Positions 50,963 through 59,069 of a stretch of 64,000 nt of DNA are shown piece after piece. The position numbers and the translations under genes were made by a program. How positions within the stretch are numbered: the stretch's first letter is position 1; every line of letters starts with the position of its first letter. The DNA is taken from assembly GCA_035604615.1 (NCBI GenBank), contig DATNID010000071.1, forward strand, positions 1 through 64,000, given 5' to 3'. The DNA is from DATJLY01 sp035604615. Its GTDB lineage: Bacteria; Pseudomonadota; Alphaproteobacteria; ATCC43930; CGMCC-115725. A model generated the notes under the pieces. It searched no databases. It was not told the DNA's origin and worked only from the letters and a program-made list of their open reading frames with translations.

Positions 50963-53290
50963 ATGACCAAGCTCAACGACATCACCGGGGTCGCATTCGA
51001 TGGCGTGAAGAACCCGTACGTGCCGCCGAAGCGCCTCACGATCTCGCCCAAGCTCAAGCTCCATCGCGACGCGGCCGACGATTTCGATCCGGTCACGTTC
51101 GAGGTCATCCGCCACAATCTGTGGAACGTGAACGAGGAGCACGGCGCCACCATCCAGCGCATCTCGGGCTCGCCCGTGGCGATGTACGCGCTCGACCTCA
51201 ACCCCTCGATCCTCACCGAGGACGCCGAGTTCGTCTATTTCGGGCCCTACATGCAATACATGTCGGGCGTCACCGACACGCAGGTGAAGTGGATTCTCGA
51301 GAACCGCAGCGACAATCCCGGCATCCGCGACGGCGACATGTTCCTCGCCAACGATCCCTGGGTCGGCGCCGCGCATCAGCAGGACGTGATGCTGATCTGT
51401 CCGGTGTTCCACGAGGACGAGCTGTTCTGCTGGGTGACCAACTGCCTGCACCAGTACGACATCGGCGGCATCACGCCCGGCAGCTTCTGCCCCTCGGCCG
51501 AGAGCGCGTTCGACGAGGGCATCCTGATCCCGCCGGTGAAGATCATCGAGGACGGCGAGATCCGCCGCGACATCGAGGAGCTTTATCTGCGCGCCTCGCG
51601 CAAGCCCGAGCTGGTGGCGCTCGACTTCCGCGCCCAGATGGCCGGGAACGCCGCCGCCCGCACCCGCATCGCGCAGCTCATCCGCCGCTATGGCGCCGCG
51701 GTGGTGAAGGGCGTGATGAAGCGCATCCTCGCGAACGGCGAGGCCGCGTTCCTCGACAAGTTGAAGCGCCTGCCGGACGGCGTGTGGCGCGATCGGACCT
51801 ATGTCGAATGCTGCCGCCCCGGCGACCGCGGGACATATCGCGTGGCGCTGACCCTGCGCAAGGACGGCGACCGCCTCACCTTCGAGAACGAGGGCACCGC
51901 GCCGCAGCAGGGGGCGATGAACGCCACTTATTCGGGCTGGCGCGGCTCGGTCATGGTGGCGATCAACCAGCTCCTGTGCTGGGACCAGTATTTCTCGGTC
52001 GGCGGCGCGCTGCGGCACGTCGATTTCAACCCGACGCCGGGCACGCTCAACTGCGCCAGCTTTCCGGCCTCGGTCTCGACCGCGCCGGTACAGGCGATGG
52101 AGATCTCGCTCTATCCCGCCTACAACGTCATCTCCAAGATGATCTACGCCGACCCCGCGATGCGCCAGGACGTGATGTGCATCGGCGGCACCAGCCAGTG
52201 GCCCGCGACCATTTTCCGCGGCATCGACCAGTGGGGCGAGCGCTACGGCTATCTGCTGATCGATCCGATCGGCGGCGCGATCGGCGCCTTCTCCACGCAA
52301 GACGGCATCTCGACGGGCGGACAGTCGCGCACGCCCATCTGCAAGCTTCCGAACATCGAGCACACCGAGCAGAGCTTCCCGCTGCTGTTCCTTTACCGCA
52401 AGGAAGTGCCGGATTCAGGGGGGCCCGGGCGCTGGCGCGGCGGGTTGTCGGCGGAGAGCTGCTTCATCCCGCACAACACCGATTGCGTGGTCCAGGACAC
52501 GCTGTCGTCGGGCAACGCGATCCCGACCTCGACCGGCATGATGGGAGGCTATCCCGGCACCACCAACATCTACCGCTTCGTGCGCGGCAGCGACATCCTC
52601 GAACATCTGGCGCGCCGCGACATGGTGGACGACATCGCGCAAGTGAAGGGCGAGGTGGTGACGCTGGGGTTGCGCCAGGAGAATTTCGAGCAGCACGCTT
52701 CCGACGTCTATGCCGTGGTGTGGACGGCGGCCGGCGGCTTCGGCGACCCGATGGAGCGCGATCCCGAGCATGTGCTCGAGGACGTGCTGGCCGGCGCGGT
52801 GACGCGAGCGTCCGCGCGCGACATCTATGGCGTCGTCCTCGGCGCAGACGCGGCAAGCCTCGACCGCGCCGCGACCGAGGCGCTGCGCCAGTCCGTGCGG
52901 CGCGGCCGGGTCGAGCGCGCGCACAAGCCGCGCGCCCCTCGCCTCGCCGGGCCGGTTGTGTTCCGCATCACCGACAATCTCGTCGTCCGCTCCGAAAGCG
53001 ACGGCCCGCATCATGCTTGCGTCAAGTGCGACGCCGATCTCGGCCCGACGCGCGACAATTACAAGGACCGCGCGATCCTCGAGCTGCGCCCCATCGCGCA
53101 CGCGGCGCCGCTCGCGGGCGACCCGCACCGCTATATCGACGCCGAGCCGGAGTTCCGCCAGTTCTCCTGTCCCGGCTGCGGCGCCTTGATCGAGAACGAG
53201 ATCGCGCTCGCCGGCGATCCGGTGCTGCACGACATCGCGATCGAGATGGACGAGAGTCTGTTGCACCGGCCGCGCGCGGCGGCGGAATAG
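50963..53290 (+). CDS. HyuB-type subunit with C-terminal acetone-carboxylase-gamma-like zinc segment
   Basis: A 775-residue hydantoinase-B-family protein. The main domain (DPVTFEVIRHNLWNVNEE, GDMFLANDPWVGAAHQQD, HQYDIGGITPGS, GGPGRWRGGLSAE) is normal for HyuB and carboxylase alpha subunits. After about residue 660 it continues into a segment with C686-x2-C689 and C736-x2-C739 (SCPGCGALIENEIAL), resembling the separate zinc-binding gamma subunit of acetone/acetophenone carboxylases. The fusion favours a carboxylase over a hydantoinase. The ATG follows AGGATG at the end of the repeat-containing gap. Confidence 0.85.
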   Translation: MTKLNDITGVAFDGVKNPYVPPKRLTISPKLKLHRDAADDFDPVTFEVIRHNLWNVNEEHGATIQRISGSPVAMYALDLNPSILTEDAEFVYFGPYMQYMSGVTDTQVKWILENRSDNPGIRDGDMFLANDPWVGAAHQQDVMLICPVFHEDELFCWVTNCLHQYDIGGITPGSFCPSAESAFDEGILIPPVKIIEDGEIRRDIEELYLRASRKPELVALDFRAQMAGNAAARTRIAQLIRRYGAAVVKGVMKRILANGEAAFLDKLKRLPDGVWRDRTYVECCRPGDRGTYRVALTLRKDGDRLTFENEGTAPQQGAMNATYSGWRGSVMVAINQLLCWDQYFSVGGALRHVDFNPTPGTLNCASFPASVSTAPVQAMEISLYPAYNVISKMIYADPAMRQDVMCIGGTSQWPATIFRGIDQWGERYGYLLIDPIGGAIGAFSTQDGISTGGQSRTPICKLPNIEHTEQSFPLLFLYRKEVPDSGGPGRWRGGLSAESCFIPHNTDCVVQDTLSSGNAIPTSTGMMGGYPGTTNIYRFVRGSDILEHLARRDMVDDIAQVKGEVVTLGLRQENFEQHASDVYAVVWTAAGGFGDPMERDPEHVLEDVLAGAVTRASARDIYGVVLGADAASLDRAATEALRQSVRRGRVERAHKPRAPRLAGPVVFRITDNLVVRSESDGPHHACVKCDADLGPTRDNYKDRAILELRPIAHAAPLAGDPHRYIDAEPEFRQFSCPGCGALIENEIALAGDPVLHDIAIEMDESLLHRPRAAAE

Positions 53291-53299
53291 AAATCCGGA

Positions 53300-53482
53300 T
53301 CAGTGGATCGTGCGCGGTGGCGGGGCTTCCCAACCGTCATCGAGCAGTTCGTCGAAGATCTCGCGCTCATGCGCCTCGAGATGATCGTGGCAATGCCAGA
53401 TCACGGCGCCGTCGTCGATGATGCGCGAGGTGATGGGCGGTTCGCCGCAAATGCTGCAGCAATGGACGGATTTCTTGGGCAC
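53300..53482 (-). CDS. Small zinc-finger-like protein, 60 residues
   Basis: A GTG-started frame with AGAGG about seven bases upstream. The sequence has CSICGEPP and, 20 residues later, WHCHDHLEAHE, so two Cys-rich knuckles could bind one zinc. A very acidic C-terminus follows (EIFDELLDDGWE). Composition is that of a real protein. It is convergent with hyuB (10 bases between ends). Function unknown; it could be a small adaptor or regulator. Confidence 0.55.
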   Translation of the reverse strand: MPKKSVHCCSICGEPPITSRIIDDGAVIWHCHDHLEAHEREIFDELLDDGWEAPPPRTIH

Positions 53483-53636
53483 GTCGGAACCTCTGCTGGG
53501 CGGGCGCCTGTGACAAAAAAAGGATATGGGCTCGCCGCCGTCCGCCGCAACAATCCTTCCGGATTAGCCCGCTTGGAGGAGCCTGAAAAAGATTATTTTA
53601 TATCAATGACTTGTAGGCGTACGGCGGCGGACCGGC

Positions 53637-54521
53637 TCAACCGCGCTTCACGCCCGAGCGCCGCTCCAGCAGCGCGCACACGGCGGCGGTGTCGTCGCCG
53701 CCCAGCCCTTCGGCCTGGGCCGCGTCGTAGACGGGCGCCGTCGCGGCGAAGGTCGGGGTGTCGACGCCGAGCGCGCGGGCGAAATCGCCGATGATCGACA
53801 TGTCCTTCTGCCACACGTCGATCTTCATGGTCGGCGGGCGGTAGCTGGACTTCGCCATCAGCGGCGCGCGCAGCTCGAACACGCGCGAGGCGCCGGCGCC
53901 CGAGCCGATCACCTTGACGATGATGTCGGGATCGAGCCCGGCCTTGATGCCGAGCACCATCGCCTCGGCGCTGGCGACGTTGTGGACCGCGACCAGCAGG
54001 TTGGCGACGAACTTCATCCGGCTGCCGTTGCCGAACGCGCCGAGATAGTGGCTAACGCGCGCGAACTTGGCGAAGACCGGCGCCGCTTTCGCGTAAGCCG
54101 CCTCGTCGCCGCTGGCGTAGACCGCAAGATCGCCGGTCACGGCCTGCGCGCCCGTGCCGCTCAACGGGCAGTCGAGCAGCACGATGCCGTGCGCGGCGAG
54201 ACGATCGCGGCAGCGTTCCTTGTCGGGGATAGGGAGCGTGCTGAGTTCGGCGACAACGAGCCCGGCTTGCGCGTCGGCGACGAGATTCGCGACCGTCGCC
54301 TCGAGTGCTGCGACGCTCGGCAGCGAGGTGAGCACGAGATCGGCGCCGCGCGCGGCCGCGGCGGCCGATGCGGCCGGCGCGACGCCGCCCTGCTTCAGCG
54401 CCGCCATCCGCGCCGGGTCGATGTCGAAGCCGCGCACCTTGAGCCCGGCCGCGGCGAGGTTGCGCGCGATCGCGCCGCCCATGATGCCGGCGCCGATGAC
54501 GCCCACCGTTGCTGCCGCCAT
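53637..54521 (-). CDS. 3-hydroxyisobutyrate dehydrogenase-like NAD-binding protein
   Basis: A 294-residue beta-hydroxyacid dehydrogenase. The Rossmann motif is GVIGAGIMGGAIARNLA at the N-terminus. The substrate loop is DCPLSGTGAQAVTGDL, and the lysine motif is GNGSRMKFVANLLVAVHNVASAE with the catalytic Lys and Asn. The start at 54521 is two bases before the livF stop, so it is the last gene of the liv operon. It could oxidise the imported compound. Frames upstream of this ATG belong to livF on another phase. Confidence 0.9.
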   Translation of the reverse strand: MAAATVGVIGAGIMGGAIARNLAAAGLKVRGFDIDPARMAALKQGGVAPAASAAAAARGADLVLTSLPSVAALEATVANLVADAQAGLVVAELSTLPIPDKERCRDRLAAHGIVLLDCPLSGTGAQAVTGDLAVYASGDEAAYAKAAPVFAKFARVSHYLGAFGNGSRMKFVANLLVAVHNVASAEAMVLGIKAGLDPDIIVKVIGSGAGASRVFELRAPLMAKSSYRPPTMKIDVWQKDMSIIGDFARALGVDTPTFAATAPVYDAAQAEGLGGDDTAAVCALLERRSGVKRG

Positions 54522-54523
54522 GG

Positions 54524-55255
54524 CTAGAGCCCCATGTAGAACTTGCGGATCAGTTCGTTGTTGTTGAGCGCCTCGGGCGATTCGCCCTCGAACGCGATCT
54601 TGCCGTGGACGATGACATAGCCGCGATCGGCGATGCGCACCGCCTGGGTGAAGTTCTGCTCGGCCATCAGCACGGTGAGCTGGTACTGGTCGCGCAGTTC
54701 CTTGATCTTGTCGATGACGCGGCGCACCAGCACCGGCGCCAAGCCCACCGACGGCTCGTCGATCAGCAGGATGCGCGGGTTCGACATCAGGGCGCGCGCC
54801 AGCGCCAGCATCTGCTGCTCGCCGCCGCTCATGCTGCCGGCGAGCTGGCGGTGCCGCTCCTTCAGCACCGGGAACAGCTCGTAGCTGTAGTCGAGATTGC
54901 GGGCCAGGTTTTGGCGCGCGATGCGGCGATAGGCACCGAGATAGAGGTTCTCCTCGACCGTGAGCTTGGCGAAGAGGCGGCGTCCCTCGGGCACCAGCGT
55001 CACGCCGAGATCGACGATCTCCTCGGTGGTCTTGCCCATGAGGTTGTGCACGACGCCGTCGATCTCGGCGGTGATGCTGCCAGCGGTCGGCGGCAGCATG
55101 CCCATAACGCATTTCATCAGCGTGCTCTTGCCGTTGCCGTTGGTGCCGAGCAGCACCACCGTCTCGCCGGCGCGCACGTCGAGCGAGATGTCCTCGAGCA
55201 CGCGCACCGAGCCGTAGGACGCGCTGACGCCGCTGATCGCGAGGCTACTCGCCAA
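54524..55255 (-). CDS. livF: Branched-chain-amino-acid-type ABC transporter ATPase
   Basis: A 243-residue LivF-type ATPase. Walker A is GTNGNGKST, the signature is MSGGEQQMLALARAL and Walker B is ILLIDEPSVGL. VPEGRRLFAKLTVEENL is characteristic of LivF, and the switch-region Glu and His position (MAEQN) is present. It overlaps the livG end by 11 bases. The transporter could carry amino acids or an aromatic or amide compound. Confidence 0.94.
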   Translation of the reverse strand: MASSLAISGVSASYGSVRVLEDISLDVRAGETVVLLGTNGNGKSTLMKCVMGMLPPTAGSITAEIDGVVHNLMGKTTEEIVDLGVTLVPEGRRLFAKLTVEENLYLGAYRRIARQNLARNLDYSYELFPVLKERHRQLAGSMSGGEQQMLALARALMSNPRILLIDEPSVGLAPVLVRRVIDKIKELRDQYQLTVLMAEQNFTQAVRIADRGYVIVHGKIAFEGESPEALNNNELIRKFYMGL

Positions 55256-55982
55256 GATACGCCCTCTCGACTTCCGGATTGCTGATCACCTCTTGCGGCG
55301 GCCCGTCGGCGATCTTGCGCCCGGCCACCAGCACCACCAGCCGCTCGGAGAAGCTCATCACCGCGCGCATGATGTGCTCGATCAGGATGATGGTGATGCC
55401 CTGGTCGACCAGCTTGCGCAGCAGCGCGAGGATGTCGTCGACCTCGGAATGCGACAGGCCGGCCATCGCCTCGTCCGCCATCAGGAGCTTGGGCTCCGCC
55501 GCCATGGCGCGGGCGAGCTCGAGCTTGCGCATCTCGATTTGCGTCAAGTCGCGCGGGCGGCGCTCGGCCTTGGCCTCGAGCCCCACGAGCTGCAGCAGCT
55601 CGTCGCTGCGCGCGACGATCTGGGCCTCGCCGAGATGGGCGCCCGCGCGCGCGTTGACGGTGTAGAGGAGCGGGATGCGCAGATTCTCGCGCACCGTCAT
55701 GCTGCGGAACGGCCGCGGCAGCTGGAAGCTGCGGGCGAGCCCCAAGCGCGTGCGCTGATAGGCCGGCAGCCCGTTGATCACCCGGCCGTCGAACCGCACA
55801 ATGCCGCTCTCGTTCCGCAGCGTGCCGGAGATGCAGTTGACCAGCGTGCTCTTGCCCGAGCCGTTGGGGCCGATGAGGCCGAGCCGCTCGCCCGGCGCCA
55901 CGTCGAGATCGATGTCCTCGAGCGCGACGAAGCCGCCGAAGCGCTTGCCCAGCTTCTCGATCCGGAGCAGCGGGTCGCTCAC
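55245..55982 (-). CDS. livG: Branched-chain-amino-acid-type ABC transporter ATPase
   Basis: A 245-residue LivG-type ATPase with a GTG start at 55982 overlapping the livM stop (GTGA). Walker A is GPNGSGKST, and the ARSFQLPRPFRSMTVREN segment is typical of LivG. The signature region reads LTQIEMRKLELARAM, where the usual LSYGxQRxLEIARAL has no SGG. Walker B is LLMADEAMAGL, with MADE in place of the more common LLDE. The altered signature is common in a sub-branch of LivG. Confidence 0.93.
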   Translation of the reverse strand: MSDPLLRIEKLGKRFGGFVALEDIDLDVAPGERLGLIGPNGSGKSTLVNCISGTLRNESGIVRFDGRVINGLPAYQRTRLGLARSFQLPRPFRSMTVRENLRIPLLYTVNARAGAHLGEAQIVARSDELLQLVGLEAKAERRPRDLTQIEMRKLELARAMAAEPKLLMADEAMAGLSHSEVDDILALLRKLVDQGITIILIEHIMRAVMSFSERLVVLVAGRKIADGPPQEVISNPEVERAYLGE

Positions 55983-56923
55983 CCCTGCCTCCGGGGCGCG
56001 CGGCGGTGGAACAGGCCGATGATGCCGTTGGGCGCGACCACCACGAACCCCACCATCAGCACGCCGACGATCAGGAGGTTGAGCGCCGACGAGATGGTGA
56101 CGGTGGCGACCTGCTGGATGGTGCCGAGGAAGATCGCCCCGATCATCGGCCCGATCCAGTTCTGCGTGCCGCCGATCAGCGGCATGGCGATGCTGTTCAC
56201 CGCGAAGGCCAGGTTGAAGCCCGAGTCTGGATCGAGATAGGTCACGTAATAGGGGAGCGGCGCCCCCGCCATGCCCATGAGCGCGCCCGACAGCGTGGTC
56301 GAGATCAGCTTCAGCCTCAGGGTCGGGACGCCCGACGCCTCGGCCGACATCTCGTCGTCGCGGATGGTGGCGAGCCCGAATCCCAGGGTCGAATGCTCGA
56401 TGGTGCGCGCCACGGCGATCGAGAACCCGGCGAGCACCAGCATGACCAGGAAGAGATACTGGATGTAGTTGCCGATGAACGGCGCCTGCGACGGCCGGAT
56501 GATGTAGACGCCGCGCGAGCCGCCGACGAAGTCCCAATTGGTAACGAGCGTCTGCAGCACCACCGCCATCGCCAGGGTCGAAATGGCGAAGAACACGCCC
56601 CTCAGGCGCAAGGTGAGATAACCCATGCCAAGCCCGAGCAGGCCGGAGATCGTGCCGCCCACCAGGATCGACACCGGGATGGGCGGGCCGATCAGCTTGT
56701 GCAGCACGACCGCGGTATAGGCGCCGATCGCGAAGAACCCGGCGGTGCCGAAATTGATGTAGCCGGTGTAGCCGCCGAGAATGTTCCACGCCTCGGCCAG
56801 CACGATGTATTGCAGCACCAGGTATGTCGCGAAGAAGAAATAGTCGTTGGTGACGAGGCGCGACAGCGCGAACACCACGACGATGACGAGGGCGTCGAGC
56901 AGCCAGAAGGTGCTTGTCTTCAC
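55979..56923 (-). CDS. livM: Branched-chain-type ABC transporter permease
   Basis: A 314-residue inner-membrane permease with about 8-10 hydrophobic segments. YVTLRLRG-type and LGYLTLRLRGVFFAISTLA motifs are typical of LivM, and GNYIQYLFLVM and TIRDDEMSAEASGVPTLRLK contain the ATPase-coupling EAA-like loop. It lies one base after the livH stop. The C-terminus is basic (HRRAPRRQG). Confidence 0.93.
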   Translation of the reverse strand: MKTSTFWLLDALVIVVVFALSRLVTNDYFFFATYLVLQYIVLAEAWNILGGYTGYINFGTAGFFAIGAYTAVVLHKLIGPPIPVSILVGGTISGLLGLGMGYLTLRLRGVFFAISTLAMAVVLQTLVTNWDFVGGSRGVYIIRPSQAPFIGNYIQYLFLVMLVLAGFSIAVARTIEHSTLGFGLATIRDDEMSAEASGVPTLRLKLISTTLSGALMGMAGAPLPYYVTYLDPDSGFNLAFAVNSIAMPLIGGTQNWIGPMIGAIFLGTIQQVATVTISSALNLLIVGVLMVGFVVVAPNGIIGLFHRRAPRRQG

Positions 56924-56924
56924 G

Positions 56925-57791
56925 CTAGCGTCCCATGATGCCGGTCGGCCGGAAGCCCAGCGTCAGCAGCAGGAATCCGAACGCCACCGCCGGGGACCAG
57001 GAGGGACCGAAGAAGGTCGAGGTGATGTTCTCGACCACGCCCAATAGCATCGCCGCCATCAGCATGCCGGGGAAGCTGCCCATGCCGCCCAGCACGCACA
57101 CCGCGAAGACGCGCCCGATATAGTCGCGGCCGATCGATGGCTCGACCGGCTGGATGATGATGAGGCAGGAGCCAGCGAGCGCCGCGGTCGCGATCGACAC
57201 CGAGAACGCGACCAGCTTCACCCGCGTCGGATTGACCGCCATCAGCCGCAGCGCGAGCGAATCCTGCGACACCGCCAGAATCGCGCGGCCGATGAAAGTG
57301 CGCGACAGGAAAAGCTGCAGGATGGCGACCATCGTCAGCGAGACGAGGCACGGCACCAGCATCCGGAGCGGCAGGTCGACGAGGCCGAGATGGATGCTCG
57401 GCCCGATATAGGCCGCCTCGACGAAGCGGTAATCGACGCCGAAGATGAGGATGAGCGCCACCTCGGTGATGAACAAGAGGCCGAAGAAGAAGGCGAGGCC
57501 GCGCAAGCCCTCCTCGCCGCGCCGCTCGAACGACCAGTAATAGGTCTCGTAGATGAGCCCGCCGAGGACGAGGAACCCCGGCAGCACGATGATTCCGGCG
57601 ACGATCGGGTCGATGCCGAACTTGGAATTCAGAATGTAGGCCGTGAACGAGCCGAGAATGATGAAGGCCGGATGCGCGAGATTGCCGATGTCGAGCATGC
57701 CGAACGAGATCGCGATGCCGACCGTCACCGCCGCATAGAAGCCGCCGAGCAGCAGGCCCGACGCGATCGCATTGAGCAGCAGGTCCCACAT
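56925..57791 (-). CDS. livH: Branched-chain-type ABC transporter permease
   Basis: A 288-residue permease, the first gene of the liv operon. LLLNAIASGLLLGGFYAAV and SFGMLDIGNLAHPAF are the usual LivH start, and ILAVSQDSLALRLMAVN is the coupling loop. About eight hydrophobic segments. The ATG at 57791 follows an approximately 157-base leader with a strong hairpin (57898-57920) and a promoter-like pair at 57955-57983. No livK-type binding protein gene is in the operon. Confidence 0.94.
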   Translation of the reverse strand: MWDLLLNAIASGLLLGGFYAAVTVGIAISFGMLDIGNLAHPAFIILGSFTAYILNSKFGIDPIVAGIIVLPGFLVLGGLIYETYYWSFERRGEEGLRGLAFFFGLLFITEVALILIFGVDYRFVEAAYIGPSIHLGLVDLPLRMLVPCLVSLTMVAILQLFLSRTFIGRAILAVSQDSLALRLMAVNPTRVKLVAFSVSIATAALAGSCLIIIQPVEPSIGRDYIGRVFAVCVLGGMGSFPGMLMAAMLLGVVENITSTFFGPSWSPAVAFGFLLLTLGFRPTGIMGR

Positions 57792-57897
57792 GGCCCGTTC
57801 CGGCCTTCGGGCTCAGCGCCGGCGAACCGGACCGCCGCGATCGGCAGTCGGCCGTGAAACGGGCAGTTCTGGCATGGCGTCGCGCTCCCTGATCCGG

Positions 57898-57920
57898 CCC
57901 CGGCGTCTTGCGCGCCGGGG
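57898..57920 (-). promoter_or_regulatory. Hairpin in the liv operon leader
   Basis: CCCCGGCG (57898-57905) and CGCCGGGG (57913-57920) form a perfect eight-base-pair stem with a seven-base loop, inside the presumed 5' leader of the liv mRNA. No U-run follows in the transcript, so it is not an ordinary terminator. It could slow ribosomes or polymerase or be bound by a protein. It may also be incidental in such GC-rich DNA. Confidence 0.4.
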
Positions 57921-57954
57921 GGCGCCTCTGCCGAGGCGTCCGTTTTCCCGCGCC

Positions 57955-57983
57955 TTACTAGCCTTGATCCCACCGCGAGGCAA
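57955..57983 (-). promoter_or_regulatory. Promoter-like element for the liv operon
   Basis: On the minus strand TTGCCT (57983-57978) and TAGTAA (57960-57955) are 17 bases apart, a good sigma-70 spacing. The start would be near 57948, leaving a leader of about 157 bases. Divergent from the element at 58003-58031. Confidence 0.5.
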
Positions 57984-58002
57984 TTCCAATCGCCGCCGCC
58001 CC

Positions 58003-58031
58003 TTGTCCTGGCGCGCGACGCCGCCCTAGGC
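58003..58031 (+). promoter_or_regulatory. Promoter-like element for the VOC gene
   Basis: TTGTCC (58003-58008) and CTAGGC (58026-58031) are 17 bases apart. Transcription would start near 58038, about 27 bases before the ATG at 58065. It is back-to-back with the liv promoter-like element, 20 bases away. Confidence 0.45.
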
Positions 58032-58064
58032 TCGGACATTGCGATGACGGGAGCGGAGAGAGCG

Positions 58065-58655
58065 ATGGACACCACGACCGACGCGCGCGCCGGCGCGGCG
58101 CAAGGCTTCGCGCTGCAGTTCAGCCATATGGGCCTCTTCGTCACCGACATCGACCGGATGGCGGACTTCTATCATCGCGTGCTCGGCTTTCCGATCACGG
58201 ATCGCGGCTTCCTCGGCGAAGCCGAGCTGGTGTTCTTCAGCCGCGATGCGCGCGACCATCACCAGATCGTGCTCGTCGCCGGCCGGCCGCCGGGACTGCC
58301 CGACCGCATCGTCAACCAGGTGTCGTTCCGGGTCGGCTCGCTCGCCGAGCTGCAGCGCTTCTGGCGCCGCATCCGCGCCGAGAACGTCAAGGAATTGGTG
58401 CCGGTGTGCCACGGCAATGCCTGGTCCGTCTATTTCCGCGACCCCGAGGGCAATCGCATCGAGGTCTTCGTCGACACCGACTGGTACGTGCATCAGCCCT
58501 TGCGCGAAGCGCTCGATCTCGACCTGCCCGAGGCCGAGATCCGCCGCATCACCGAGGCGCTGTGCCGCAAGCTGCCGGGCTTCAAGCCGATCGCGGCATG
58601 GCGCGACGAGGTCGCGCGCAAGATCGAAGCCGCCGGCCGCGCACCGCAAATGTAG
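58065..58655 (+). CDS. VOC (glyoxalase/dioxygenase) superfamily protein
   Basis: A 196-residue metalloprotein fold. FSHMGLFVTDIDRMADFY is the first beta-alpha-beta unit with a metal His. HHQIVLVAG is in the middle, and FRDPEGNRIEVFVDTDWY provides the metal Glu. The start at 58065 follows GGAGAGAGCG; an ATG at 58044 is possible. The C-terminal 40 residues are an added helical tail. Could be an extradiol-dioxygenase-like or isomerase enzyme; substrate unknown. Confidence 0.87.
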   Translation: MDTTTDARAGAAQGFALQFSHMGLFVTDIDRMADFYHRVLGFPITDRGFLGEAELVFFSRDARDHHQIVLVAGRPPGLPDRIVNQVSFRVGSLAELQRFWRRIRAENVKELVPVCHGNAWSVYFRDPEGNRIEVFVDTDWYVHQPLREALDLDLPEAEIRRITEALCRKLPGFKPIAAWRDEVARKIEAAGRAPQM

Positions 58656-58807
58656 TTGCGGCGATAACCACGCATTAGTTAGCGTGCGCGTTCGACTCGA
58701 ATGTCACGGGCGTTAATTACTTAATCGGCGAAAACTGTTTGCGCTCGACTTGCGCCGACCATACAATAATTGGGGATACCACCCGCGGTTAACGAAGGGA
58801 GGCCGGC

Positions 58808-59029
58808 ATGCGGATTTATACCGTGACATGCAACGGCAGGCCCGCGGCGGTGATCCGTGCGGAGACGGCCTCCGACGCGATCGACGTCGCCGGCGAGTTG
58901 GGACGAGCCATCGGGCTGCGCGGACAATTCGCGACGCGCGAGCCCAACGACGCCGAGATGGTGAGCTGGCTCGCGCGTCGCGAGGACCATCTGCTGCCCG
59001 AGTCCGTGCCGTTCGCGGTCGCATCGTGA
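58808..59029 (+). CDS. Small hypothetical protein, 73 residues
   Basis: MRIYTVTCNGRPAAVIRAE begins a compact alpha/beta protein, with a helical middle (ASDAIDVAGELGRAIG) and an acidic, proline-containing end. AAGGGAGG precedes the ATG. Composition and ribosome site support a real gene, in front of the enoyl-CoA hydratase. I recognise no family. Confidence 0.65.
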   Translation: MRIYTVTCNGRPAAVIRAETASDAIDVAGELGRAIGLRGQFATREPNDAEMVSWLARREDHLLPESVPFAVAS

Positions 59030-59069
59030 TGGGCGCGCGCGACCGGCTTCGCGCGCAAATCTCCCCGCG

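Noticed and set aside
48556..53290. Annotating the pair firmly as N-methylhydantoinase
   Set aside because: The C-terminal zinc segment of HyuB points to a carboxylase, and the superfamily is too broad for a firm substrate.
58680..58720. GTTCGACTC-like sequence resembling a tRNA T-loop
   Set aside because: No acceptor, D or anticodon arms could be drawn around it.
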